Of a DNA stretch of 64,000 nt, positions 50,061 to 58,629 are shown piece after piece (position 1 is the first letter of the stretch; every line of letters starts with the position of its first letter). A model generated the notes under the pieces. That model ran no database searches, was not told the DNA's origin, and saw only the letters and a program-made list of their open reading frames with translations. Source of the stretch: Cohnella ginsengisoli (GTDB lineage: Bacteria > Bacillota > Bacilli > Paenibacillales > Paenibacillaceae); contig NZ_JAPDHZ010000008.1 of assembly GCF_029525555.1 (NCBI RefSeq), forward strand, positions 248,001-312,000, in the 5' to 3' direction. Made by a program: the position numbers and the translations under genes.

Positions 50061-51204
50061 CTACTCGGTGGCTTCCAACTGTGTCAGCAGTTGTCCGTAC
50101 AGCTTGGTCACCTCGATCGAAGGCCGGACGCCCAGCTCTTCCTGAAGCGTGTCCGAATACTTCGCGTACAGCCGGATCAGCGCTTCTCGATTGTGCTGCA
50201 AGGCCAGCGCCTTCATATAAAGCTTGACCGTATCCTCGTCGAGTTCATTGTGCGCCGTGAGCTTGGCGAGCAGACGGATCGCGGCCTGGATATCCCCCCC
50301 GGTCCAACAACGCCTGGCCAAGACGAAGGGTGAACGACGCGTACATTTGGGAAATTCGCTCGACCTCGCTCCACGCCCACGGATAGGCGAGATCCCCGAA
50401 CAGCTGGCCTACATAGGCACGCTCCAGCTCGATCGCCCCGTCCAGGTTGGACGCATCCACCCCCGCCATTTCCCGACAGCCCTCTTCGAAGCGATGGAAG
50501 TCGACCTCCGCCAGCGTCAGATTCAGCGCATAGTGATTGGCGTCCGAATGCAGGCTTCCCTTCATGCCGATCGCTTCGAGCACCTTGCGGAGCTGGTAGG
50601 CCGTCGTGTTCAGGTAGACCTCCGCGTTTTTGCGAGGCATGCCGCCGAAGATGTCCTCGATTAGCCGCGCCCTGGAGACGAGGCTCCCGCGCTGCAGCAC
50701 CAGGTAGGCGCACAGCTCCGCGCTCTTGCTGGATCTCCACTTGACGAGCTCGCCCTGCGCGCCGCGGATCTCCATGCGCCCGAGACAGTTCACCCGCACT
50801 TGCGGCTCGGGTATTGCCGGGCGTACCGCGCTTCCTTTGCCGTCGCTCGATTCTGCCATCGCCCTTCGGACCGTATGCTGCAGCCGCTCTTGTATGACAG
50901 GCTTCACCATGAAGTCGTAGGCGTAGACGTCGAACGCAGCCAGCGCGAACTCGGTATGCGAGGTCACGAAGACGAGCTTGACCTCGCTCCCGCTCTCTCG
51001 AAGCCGCTGGGCGAAGGCCATGCCGCTCTCCTTGGGCATGTTGATGTCGATAAAGATCAGGTCCACCGCGACGGTCTTCAAATAGGCTTCGGCCGATGCG
51101 GTATCCGCGAAGCTGCCGACGACTTCGACGCCGTCGATTTTCGCCAGCATCCGCTTCATGATCAGGTGCATCGCTTTTTCGTCGTCCACGACCAGGATCT
51201 TCAT
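50061..51204 (-). CDS. SARP-type response regulator (REC + winged helix + BTAD) (frame broken)
   Basis: About 380 residues. CheY-like receiver (about 1-120; phosphoacceptor Asp in LIFIDINMP near 54, Lys in FMVKPV), OmpR-like winged helix (about 130-215: RMEIRGAQGELVKWRSSKSAELCAYLV) and a C-terminal BTAD TPR-like domain (about 220-375: VDFHRFEEGCREMAGVDASN). This combination is the SARP architecture, and winged helices of this type bind direct repeats of about 11 bp. The frame breaks at the C7 run 50294-50300 (plus strand); with six, ALLDRGDIQAAIRLLAKLTA follows. The ATG overlaps the kinase stop by 4 bases, so the pair is coupled. Confidence 0.87.
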
Positions 51205-53010
51205 CCGCTCTCCCTCTCCGCCGTCAGATCGTCGTGGGAAGCGGTATCCGCCTGCGCGGCCGGCAAGGTGAAGTAAAAGATGCTGCCCTGCCCGGGCGCG
51301 CTGTCGAACCAGAGCTCTCCGCCGTTCAGCCGCACGAACTCCTTGCAGAGCGCGAGTCCCAGCCCAACGCCCCGCTCGCCCGCCGTCCCATCGGTAGAGA
51401 CGACGTTGTCTTCCCGCAGCAGCGAATACAGCCGCTCCTCGGGCACGCCTATGCCCGAATCGCTGACGCTGACGGTGAACGCGTCTCCCGACCGCGATGC
51501 CCGCACCTGGATGTCGCCGCCAAGCTCGGTGAATTTGATGGCATTGGACAGCAGATTGCGCAGCACCAGGTCAAGCATCTCCTTGTCCGCGTACACGAAC
51601 GCGTCCGACTGGACGTCGGATGCGATCCGGATGCCTTTGCCGTCGCTGCGGCCTTGCAGAAGCCGGACATTCCGCTGCACGGAGTGGGACAGGCTCTGGA
51701 CGATCGGTACGAACACCATGCCGCTTCGCTGACTGCGGAACCATTCGAGCAAGCTCTCGACGAGCGCAAAGGTGCTGTATACCTGCCGGCTCATCTCCTG
51801 CACGATCTCTTCATGGTCCTCTCCGCAGGCGGACGCCTCCTCCTCCAGCAGCTCGGTCAGATTCAGCAGCACCGCCATCGGATCCCGGATATCGTGCGCG
51901 ATCACGTTGAACATCTGATCCTTGAAGGCGTTCAGCTCGCGAAGCTGCCTGGCGTTCTCGAGCAGCCGCTCCTCGGATCGCACCGCGTCCGTCACGTCGC
52001 GCAGCAGCAGCATCTTGCCCGTCGGTCTGGAGCGAAAATCGGCGATGAGCGAGAGCTGGACTTTGTAATAACGGTCCGCGGCTTCGTCCTTAAGAAGCTC
52101 GTGATCCTCGGAGCCTGACGCACGGTCGATTCGCCGGAGAAGCTCGGGATGGGCCGCGAAAACGGCCGATGCCGGCTGGCCGATTCCGTTTTTGCGGCTC
52201 AAGCCTTGAATCGTGCGTCCGGCCGATTGATTGAAGCCGGTGATGTTGCACTCCAGATCCAGCAGTACGACGGCGTCCTGCATGGATTCGAACACCTTCT
52301 GCAGCGCCATCGGCGCGAGCCTGAGCAGGTTGAACTGGTAGATGCCGAACAGGAAAAAGACGCCCGAGAGGACGAAGCCGAACGGAGAAATATCGAACGG
52401 CGTGGGCAGCACTTCGCTGAGATAGACGAGCGTAAAGCTATACGGGGCCAGCGAGCCTACCAGCATGAGCGCGACATGCTTTTTCATGGACGGCGCGGAC
52501 TTGAAGTACATGCGCAGGAGGAGGACGGTCCCGACGAGGATGAGCGCGTATGCGTACACCGCGTGCAAGTAATACAGCGGACCCCTGACGATCCGAGCCA
52601 GCGGGAAGCCCTCGGAGTCGTCGAGCGTGAGGCTTTTGTAAAAAAAGATGATGCCATTCGTTCGTATTGTGGGCGATGAACGTCACGACGGGAATAACCA
52701 TCGCGGCGGCGACGGTCCATTTGCGTATGTAAGCCTGCTTGCCCGTATATTGGAGCACCATGACGATCCAGAACACGGTGCCGAACGGGATGCCGATATA
52801 CTCGATGCGCAGCCAGAAGCGTATGGTCTCCAGCGACGTACTGACGAGCTCGAACGCGTAGCCGAACGTGTAGAACGCGGTGCTCAAAATGCACAAGCCA
52901 TAGCTGACCGCGATCGGCAGCTCTCTTCTTTTCCAACACAAATAGACGACCACTGCGGAGCAGCCGGTAGCCGCCATCAGCAAGGCCGACAAATATAAAT
53001 TGAGGTTCAT
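51201..53010 (-). CDS. Sensor histidine kinase with 7TM input domain and PAS (frame broken)
   Basis: About 602 residues. Seven membrane segments form the N-terminal third (LYLSALLMAATGCSAVVVYL onward). A PAS domain follows (FESMQDAVVLLDLECNITGF, about 235-340), then HisKA with the phospho-His in NVIAHDIRDPM (about 378), and HATPase_c with N box LLSNAIKFT, G1 DSGIGVPEE and G2 GVGLGLALCKE. The frame breaks at the A7 run 52640-52646 (plus strand); with six, EWHHLFYKSLTLDD joins the halves. It phosphorylates the SARP regulator encoded next. The ribosome-binding GAGGAG lies in a small palindrome (GAGGAG/CCTCCTC) before the ATG. Confidence 0.88.
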
Positions 53011-53110
53011 AAAAGAGGAGGCTCCTCATGCAAGTGGTAGGCTGGAAATGCGTTCACGGTGCGCGAGACCCATTTACCCGCAGCAGACGGCCGCAGCTTC
53101 CGCTTTCTTC

Positions 53111-53152
53111 AGTATACACCCCTTTAACGATGGAGAAATGACAAATTTCGAC
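53111..53152 (-). promoter_or_regulatory. GTC-repeat promoter, copy 3 (kinase/regulator operon)
   Basis: Minus-strand TATACT (53111-53116); half-sites at 53129 (ATC, degenerate), 53140 and 53150 (GTC). Same spacing as copies 1 and 2. Confidence 0.7.
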
Positions 53153-53178
53153 GCAAACAGACGGCGCCGGATGTTTTA

Positions 53179-53199
53179 TTGTAACCATATTAGTTACAA
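53179..53199. promoter_or_regulatory. Rrf2-type operator, distal copy
   Basis: Perfect inverted repeat TTGTAAC-N7-GTTACAA between the rrf2 stop and the kinase promoter, about 63 bases upstream of the kinase -10. Same geometry as the site at 53685-53705. Confidence 0.6.
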
Positions 53200-53218
53200 C
53201 TCGGACAAAGAAAAGCGT

Positions 53219-53668
53219 TTAGCCGTTCGCGGCACGCTTTTCTTCGATCTCCCGAGCCAGCACGTCGACGAGCTCTCTCATCGTCACGGCAGCCAGCACG
53301 CCCTCCATCGCCGCTTGCGCCTTGAACATCATCAGGCGCAGCACCTTCTCGATGTTGGCCCCCACCGGACAAGCCGGATTCGGCTGCTCGTGCACATGGA
53401 ACAGATTGCCTTCCTCCACCACGTCGACCGCGCGATAGACGTCGAGCAGCGTGATCTCGTCAAGCTCCCGCGCCAGCGTGGCGCCGCCGCTCCCGGCCTT
53501 GACGTTGGCCAGTCCCGCCTTCTTCAGATGGCCGAGCACACGGCGGATGACGACGGGATTCGTCCCGACGCTGCCGGCCAGCCATTCCGACGTATGATGA
53601 TCCTGCGGCCGGATCGCCAGCAGGGACAAGATGTGCACGCCGATGGAAAATCTGCTGCTGATTTGCAT
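53219..53668 (-). CDS. Rrf2-family transcriptional regulator
   Basis: 149-residue winged-helix repressor. ATG at 53668 follows AAAGGGTG; the upstream frame to 53731 includes operator sequence and is not used. The DNA-binding region is MQISSRFSIGVHILSLLAIR and TSEWLAGSVGTNPVVIRRVLGHLKKAGL (about 25-55). Only one Cys (PNPACPVG, about 100) is present, so it lacks the three-Cys Fe-S site of IscR/NsrR and is closer to the YwnA-like group, which may sense redox or electrophiles. An operator covers its own promoter. Confidence 0.9.
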   Translation of the reverse strand: MQISSRFSIGVHILSLLAIRPQDHHTSEWLAGSVGTNPVVIRRVLGHLKKAGLANVKAGSGGATLARELDEITLLDVYRAVDVVEEGNLFHVHEQPNPACPVGANIEKVLRLMMFKAQAAMEGVLAAVTMRELVDVLAREIEEKRAANG

Positions 53669-53684
53669 AAGCAACACCCTTTCG

Positions 53685-53705
53685 TTGTAAAAAGTATAGT
53701 TACAA
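53685..53705 (-). promoter_or_regulatory. Rrf2-type operator over the rrf2 promoter
   Basis: TTGTAAA-N7-GTTACAA encloses the minus-strand -10 TATACT (53693-53698), 17 bases before the start codon, as expected for autorepression. Confidence 0.65.
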
Positions 53706-53823
53706 CTAGTGCGGGATGTCAAGGCAAGCATTTCGAAGCCGAATAAACATGGCTATACGATTCCTTTAAAAAAGGGAAGCCTATTCCCCGCTTGGCCTCC
53801 CTTTCGTTTCATTCCAGCACTCG

Positions 53824-54852
53824 CTAGTCCGCGAGCGACCGTTTAACGGCCGAAGCCGCTTCGTCCAGCGCCTCGATAACCCTGTCGCACCAGCGGTCGA
53901 AGTCGGGGTCTTCCCGCTGCAGCTCTGGATGCGCCAGGATATGCGCCACGGTCCGCTTGATTCCTTGGTCGAAACGCGTTTCGGCCGCGAAGCCGGGCAC
54001 GAGCCGCTTCAGCTTCGCATTGTCGAAGACGACGGTGTTGGCCTTGTCTCCGATCAGCCCGCCCGTAAAATCCTCCCGGCTGCACGCCGCCAGAAATTCA
54101 GAAGTCGCGTGCACCGCCCGCAGCGGTACGTCGAGCGCGTCGGCGATGGCCGCGTAAATCTGGTTCCAGGTCAGCGATTCGTCCGAGGTGATCTGGACTG
54201 ATTCACCGATCGCGTGCAGATTGCCCATCAGGCCGATGAAGCCTTTCGCGAAATCTTCGTTATGCGTCATCGTCCACAGCGAGGTGCCGTCGCCATGGAT
54301 CAGAACGGGCTTGCCTTCGAGCATCCGCTTGGCCACCTGCCATGAGCCCTTGCTGCCGTGCACGCCCAGCGGTATCGAACGCTCGTCGTACGTGTGGCTC
54401 GGCCGCACGATCGTGACCGGGAAGCGCTGCTCGCGATACTGCTTCATCAAATATTCCTCGCAGGCAATCTTGTTCCTCGAATACTCCCAGTACGGATTGG
54501 CGAGCGGCGTGCTCTCCGTGATCCGGTAGTCGGACAGCGGCTTTTGGTAGGCGGAGGCGGAGCTGATGAAAATGAACTGCTTGGTTTTCCCCGCGAAAAG
54601 ACGGTAATCCCGCTCCAGTTGGGCAGGCACGAAGGCGATAAAATCCGCCACTACGTCGAACGACAAATCGCGGATCACCTCCGCCACGCGCGCTTCGTCG
54701 TTAATGTCCGCCTCGAGCGTCTTGACGTTCGCGGGCAGATCCGCGTTGCGCGTGCCTCGGTTCAGCAAATACAGGTCGCAGCCTTGCGCAGCCAGCTGTC
54801 GCGTGATCGCCGCGCTGATCGTACCCGTGCCGCCGATAAATAACGCCTTCAT
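53824..54852 (-). CDS. NAD-dependent epimerase/dehydratase (extended SDR)
   Basis: 342-residue Rossmann protein. Nucleotide-binding GGTGTISAAI at about 7-16, Ser in FISSASAYQKP and YxxxK in YSRNKIACEEYL. ATG at 54852 with GGAGG 10 bases upstream (a TTG directly before it is also possible). Divergent from the carboxymuconolactone decarboxylase gene; the two with the ECF41 sigma factor form a grouping known for ECF41 loci, whose partners are carboxymuconolactone decarboxylases, oxidoreductases or epimerases. Substrate unknown. Confidence 0.9.
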   Translation of the reverse strand: MKALFIGGTGTISAAITRQLAAQGCDLYLLNRGTRNADLPANVKTLEADINDEARVAEVIRDLSFDVVADFIAFVPAQLERDYRLFAGKTKQFIFISSASAYQKPLSDYRITESTPLANPYWEYSRNKIACEEYLMKQYREQRFPVTIVRPSHTYDERSIPLGVHGSKGSWQVAKRMLEGKPVLIHGDGTSLWTMTHNEDFAKGFIGLMGNLHAIGESVQITSDESLTWNQIYAAIADALDVPLRAVHATSEFLAACSREDFTGGLIGDKANTVVFDNAKLKRLVPGFAAETRFDQGIKRTVAHILAHPELQREDPDFDRWCDRVIEALDEAASAVKRSLAD

Positions 54853-55066
54853 CAAAAAAGCACCTCCGCAAAGTGAATTGGAGCAAGCGATAACACGCCT
54901 CCCTACTTATATTCGCTGCCGGGAAGGCCGGTCCTGTCGCCGGATGCCCGAAACTCTTCGGGCAAATCCCTGAAGGCGTCGTCCCGATTCACGGTACCGG
55001 GTTCGGGGAACAACTAGCAGGAAGAAGGCGGGCTCTCGGCTGCCCTTTATAAAGAAAGTTCAGTCC

Positions 55067-55093
55067 TGTCACAAACAAGGCAGTCTCGTTGTC
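55067..55093 (+). promoter_or_regulatory. Candidate ECF41 promoter
   Basis: TGTCACA (55067-55073), the -35 sequence reported for ECF41 sigma factors, followed by CGTTGTC (55087-55093) as a possible -10. It precedes the carboxymuconolactone decarboxylase gene by about 47 bases. The exact -10 is uncertain. Confidence 0.5.
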
Positions 55094-55139
55094 TTCAGAT
55101 AGCAGAAACGACAAATACGAGCCAAATGGAGGAATCGAC

Positions 55140-55604
55140 ATGCAATTGCGAATGAACTATATGACGGCGAACCAGGCCGCTTTCCAGGCGATGCTGAAGC
55201 TGGAGGACTCGGTCAAAAAACTGGGCCTCGATCCCGTGCTCTACGAGCTGATCAAGATTCGGTCGTCGCAGATCAACGGTTGCGCCTACTGCGTCGACAT
55301 GCATACGGCCGACCTGCGCAAAATGGGCGAATCCGAACGGCGCATCAACCTGATCGCCGTATGGCGCGAAGCCCCGCAGTTCACCGCGAAGGAACGGGCC
55401 GCGCTCGCCCTGGCGGAAGCGGTCGTGCGCATCGCCGACGCCGGCGTGCCGCAGGATGTCTACGACGAAGCGCGCCGGCACTTCAGCGAGGGCGAGTACA
55501 TCGCTATCGTGATGGCGGTCAACGCGATCGGCAGTTGGAACCGCATCGCGATCTCGACGGGCATGTTCCCAGGCTGCTTCGACAAGGAGACGGCGCAGGC
55601 GTGA
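55140..55604 (+). CDS. Carboxymuconolactone decarboxylase / AhpD-like protein
   Basis: 154-residue all-helical AhpD-fold protein with the redox motif CAYCVDMHT (CxxC plus His) at about 45-53, suggesting peroxidase or alkylhydroperoxidase-type activity. ATG at 55140 lies 7 bases after GGAGG; the frame from 55089 is less likely. It is preceded by TGTCACA and followed, after about 280 bases, by the ECF41 sigma gene, so it is its probable target. Confidence 0.93.
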   Translation: MQLRMNYMTANQAAFQAMLKLEDSVKKLGLDPVLYELIKIRSSQINGCAYCVDMHTADLRKMGESERRINLIAVWREAPQFTAKERAALALAEAVVRIADAGVPQDVYDEARRHFSEGEYIAIVMAVNAIGSWNRIAISTGMFPGCFDKETAQA

Positions 55605-55774
55605 AGTTCTGTTCCGGGAAGCGGTCTGCGGATATTCACCGACCATCCAGGCGGCGGGTGTCCGGTCGAGCGGACCCTTTCGCGAAATAGCGGATTTATG
55701 GTACGCATCGCCTCCCCCGCAGCTCCCGCAGCTCGTTCAATCCGTCAGAGGAAGGCATAGCTTTCTCATTCAAT

Positions 55775-55798
55775 AAAGCCACCCGGCCGGGTGGCTTT
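55775..55798 (+). terminator. Stem-loop between decarboxylase and sigma genes
   Basis: Perfect palindrome with arms AAAGCCACCCGG/CCGGGTGGCTTT; the tail GTTGG is not T-rich, so it may only attenuate. Confidence 0.55.
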
Positions 55799-55882
55799 GT
55801 TGGCGTCGCAGGAGGAAGTTGGATAAAATGAAGGCAACTTATAAGGATAAGGGAAGGCAATTCAGAAACGGAGGCGGGCTCC

Positions 55883-56782
55883 TTGAATACCAGCGACGCG
55901 ACGCAAGACGTCGATCGGCTCTACCGCGAATACAAGCCTCTGCTGACCTCGATCGCTTACCGGATGCTCGGCTCGATGAGCGAAGCCGAGGATGCCGTGC
56001 AGGATGTGTTCGTCGCCCTCAGCCGGCTGAACGGCGGCGAGGAGATCGAGCACCCGAAAGCCTATCTCGTTAAAATGACGACGAACCGCGCGCTCAACAT
56101 GATGAAAGCCGCGCCGCGCCGGCGGGAGAGCTACCCGGGACCATGGCTCCCCGAGCCGATCATTGAGCTGGACGACAAGGAGCAGCCCCTGGCGCAGATG
56201 CTTCTGCAAGAAAGGCTCGGCTACGCGATGCTCGTTCTGCTGCAGACATGCACGCCGCCCGAGCGGGCCGTGTTCGTGCTGCGCGAGTCGTTCGGCTACG
56301 ACTACGCCGAGATCGCGGCCATGCTCGACAAGAGCGAGGCTGCCTGCCGCAAAATCTTCAGCCGCGCCTCCGCCAAGATCGGCCACCTGCAACTGACGGA
56401 GCAGGAAGACACGCCCGAACCCCAGATGGACCGCTTTGTCCGTTCGTTCGAGGAGGCGCTTGCGTCCGGACGCCCGGATGCGTTCGTTCATCTGCTCGCC
56501 GAGGACGCCGTGCTGCTGAGCGACGGCGGCGGCATCGTGCGCGCGGCGGTCAACCCGATCGAAGGCCCGGCGCGTATCGTCGCTTTTTTCGCCGGCATTG
56601 CCAACAAAGGCTCGCTCGACGGCAAATGGCGGCGCGTGCGAATCAGCGGGCAGCCCGGTCTCCTGCTGGAGCGGGATCGCCTGACGCCGGTCGCCTACAC
56701 GCTGGAACCCGACGGCCGCGGCGGAATTCGGGCCATCTATATGGTGTCAAATCCGGAGAAGCTGACGCGCATCTCGTATTAA
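55883..56782 (+). CDS. ECF41-type sigma factor with C-terminal SnoaL-like extension
   Basis: 299 residues. TTG at 55883 with GGAGG 8 bases upstream. Sigma region 2 (LLTSIAYRMLGSMSEAEDAVQDVFVALSR, about 20-50) and region 4 (CTPPERAVFVLRESFGYDYAEIAAML, about 115-160) are followed by a C-terminal SnoaL_2-like domain (VRSFEEALASGRPDAFVHLLAEDAVLLSDGGG). ECF41 factors have no anti-sigma gene; the extension itself modulates activity. Neighbouring decarboxylase and epimerase genes fit the family's known context. Confidence 0.93.
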   Translation: MNTSDATQDVDRLYREYKPLLTSIAYRMLGSMSEAEDAVQDVFVALSRLNGGEEIEHPKAYLVKMTTNRALNMMKAAPRRRESYPGPWLPEPIIELDDKEQPLAQMLLQERLGYAMLVLLQTCTPPERAVFVLRESFGYDYAEIAAMLDKSEAACRKIFSRASAKIGHLQLTEQEDTPEPQMDRFVRSFEEALASGRPDAFVHLLAEDAVLLSDGGGIVRAAVNPIEGPARIVAFFAGIANKGSLDGKWRRVRISGQPGLLLERDRLTPVAYTLEPDGRGGIRAIYMVSNPEKLTRISY

Positions 56783-56882
56783 TGCGGGGCGTTATCGCCC
56801 TGCCCTTATGCGTGCGGCTACTCTCCGACCTCCGCTCGCTTCCGGCGATGCGGCTGCGGGCTTGCGGCCTCGGCGCGCCCGC

Positions 56883-57374
56883 TCAATGCAAATCCACGGT
56901 CTTGTTCAGATCCGAATCCGGCCTATCGTGACCGGTCAGCCGCTGGAACAGATGCGTGACCATCTTGATCTTGCTGCCCGTTTCCCAATACTCGGCCGTC
57001 TCCGCCCTGACCTTGATCAACACCAGATTCGGATCGTCGTACGTCGTGTCGAGCAGCTTCTCGTAGGCGACGTTCCAGAACTCCCGAACCTTGGCCGGGT
57101 CGCTGACCAGCTCGGCCTCGCCTCGCACGGACACGTACGATTTGCCGACATAAGCGACGTTCACGCGCGGATCCTCCAGCAGCTCCTCGTACTTGTCCGT
57201 ATCCTTGGACGTCAGGAACCACAGGTCCCCGTCGAACTCCACCTCCTGCGTCTTGAGCGGGCGCGATACCAGACCTTCGGGCGTCACCGTCGTGAGCATG
57301 GCGGTATCGATTCCCTTGATCAGGTCTCTCACCTTGTCGATCGCTTCCTGGCTGGCCGTATGCATATTTGGCAT
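56883..57374 (-). CDS. Pyridoxamine 5'-phosphate oxidase-like general stress protein
   Basis: 163-residue split-barrel flavin-binding protein of the general stress protein 26 group. GIDTAMLTTVTPEGLVSRPLK and DLWFLTSKDTDKYEELLEDPRVNVAY are characteristic, and AEYWETGSKIKMV is near the end. The ATG at 57374 follows GAGGTGAGGAC. Likely binds FMN or F420; the reaction is unknown. Monocistronic. Confidence 0.9.
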   Translation of the reverse strand: MPNMHTASQEAIDKVRDLIKGIDTAMLTTVTPEGLVSRPLKTQEVEFDGDLWFLTSKDTDKYEELLEDPRVNVAYVGKSYVSVRGEAELVSDPAKVREFWNVAYEKLLDTTYDDPNLVLIKVRAETAEYWETGSKIKMVTHLFQRLTGHDRPDSDLNKTVDLH

Positions 57375-57563
57375 GTCCTCACCTCGTCGTTTGGAATGGC
57401 CTTTCGGCGCTCTCCGTATTATTTAAACCGGATCGGCGTTGCTTCAACCAATCGGCCAACCTCGTGCAGTTAACCATTGACGCGCGGAAAGGAAGAGGCG
57501 TAAAATAATGTCGGTAAGTCCATGGGAATAGATCAGGTATGAACTGGGAAGAGGTTGAACCGT

Positions 57564-58029
57564 TTGAATTTCAAGGCTATCGCTATTTGCTTGTATATCG
57601 TGGGCATCTACTGGATCTCGTCGCGCATGCCCTCGATGCACGCTTTATTCTTCCCCACGCTCGGCGCGTTTAGCCTTCTTTTTTATCGCGCATCCTTTTT
57701 CTCCGGGCAAACTAGGCAAGGTGGCCTTCGGCGCCGTCGTCGCGGTCCTCATCGGCACGACGTTATCCTACGTATACCCGGGCGCGGTCTCCTTGCTGGT
57801 CAACATGCTCATCGTGATTTACTTGATCAACCGGTTTAAATGGAACGCCCCGCCGATCCTCGCGGTGTCGCTGATTCCGTTTTTCGTGCATACCGACTTC
57901 GTTTGGGTCATTCCGGCGTCCGTCTGCGTCTCCCTGATCGGGCTGGTGCTCACGCTGTGGATCGCCCATCACGTAGAACGCATCATCCCCATGCAGACCC
58001 GGCGCGCCAGCCAGGCGGAGTCCGGCTAA
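57564..58029 (+). CDS. Small integral membrane protein, HPP-like (frame broken)
   Basis: About 154 residues with four or five membrane segments. TTG at 57564 lies 9 bases after GAAGAGG (another TTG at 57555 is too close). The N-terminal part KAIAICLYIVGIYWISSRMP and HALFFPTLGAFSLLFYRASF breaks at the T5 run 57706-57710; with four, SFSPGKLGKVAFGAVVAVL continues through VSLLVNMLIVIYLINRF to ASQAESG. PTLGAFSLLFY resembles HPP-family membrane proteins, but this is weak. Function unknown. A strong terminator follows. Confidence 0.65.
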
Positions 58030-58033
58030 ATAC

Positions 58034-58076
58034 AAAAAAGCGAATCGCCCTATACCGCGGCGCATTCGCTTTTTTT
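58034..58076 (+). terminator. Strong terminator
   Basis: Arms AAAAAAGCGAAT/ATTCGCTTTTTTT around a GC-rich inner loop. Confidence 0.9.
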
Positions 58077-58104
58077 ATATCCCCCGAGAGCGGAGGCGGC
58101 ATCC

Positions 58105-58611
58105 TTGATTTTGCATAAAGGCGAGATTTTATTCCGGCAAGGAGAAACGGGGCCCTTGTACCACCTGAGGAGCGGCCTGCTCAAGATCGTGCGCCTTCAT
58201 CCGGACGGCTCGCAGTATCTCGTCAACATCATCGTGCCCGGAGAAACGATCCCCCATCACTCGCTCATCAGCCCCAAGCCGTACTTCGGCACGGCCGTCG
58301 CGCTCTCCACCAGCGAGATCGACGTGCTCCCGGCCGCGGAGTGGTACGAGGAATTGGCGCAGGACCCCGCTCGTTATCGGAACGTGGCGCTGCTCTTGCA
58401 GGACAGGCTGAGTCTGCTGCAGCAGCGGTTCGACCAATTGACGGAGACGTCTCCCGCGGAAAAGCTCAGAAAGCTCGAAATCTGGTTCAAGACTTATATC
58501 GGGCCGGCGCCGCTCGCCGACGTGCTGACCCAGGAAGAGATCGGCCAGTTCGTCGGGCTGCGCCGCGAAACGGTCAACCGGCTGCTGCGCAAGCAGCAGC
58601 CGCCGCAGTAA
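58105..58611 (+). CDS. Crp/Fnr-family transcriptional regulator
   Basis: 168 residues, short for the family (loss of part of the N-terminal barrel start). TTG at 58105 with GGAGG 8 bases upstream. cNMP-binding barrel (ILFRQGETGPLYHLRSGLLK) then a Crp winged helix whose recognition helix LRRETVNRLLRK has the R-E-T-V-x-R pattern of CRP, which reads TGTGA. No Cys is present, so it is not an Fe-S FNR. The only perfect TGTGA-N6-TCACA site seen here lies in front of hmp, the next gene, suggesting it activates hmp. Confidence 0.9.
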   Translation: MILHKGEILFRQGETGPLYHLRSGLLKIVRLHPDGSQYLVNIIVPGETIPHHSLISPKPYFGTAVALSTSEIDVLPAAEWYEELAQDPARYRNVALLLQDRLSLLQQRFDQLTETSPAEKLRKLEIWFKTYIGPAPLADVLTQEEIGQFVGLRRETVNRLLRKQQPPQ

Positions 58612-58629
58612 GTCCGCGGGGCGCCCGCC

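Noticed and set aside
50061..53010. Kinase and regulator genes considered pseudogenes because both are split
   Set aside because: Each split is one base in a homopolymer (C7, A7), and all catalytic and DNA-binding motifs are intact when joined.
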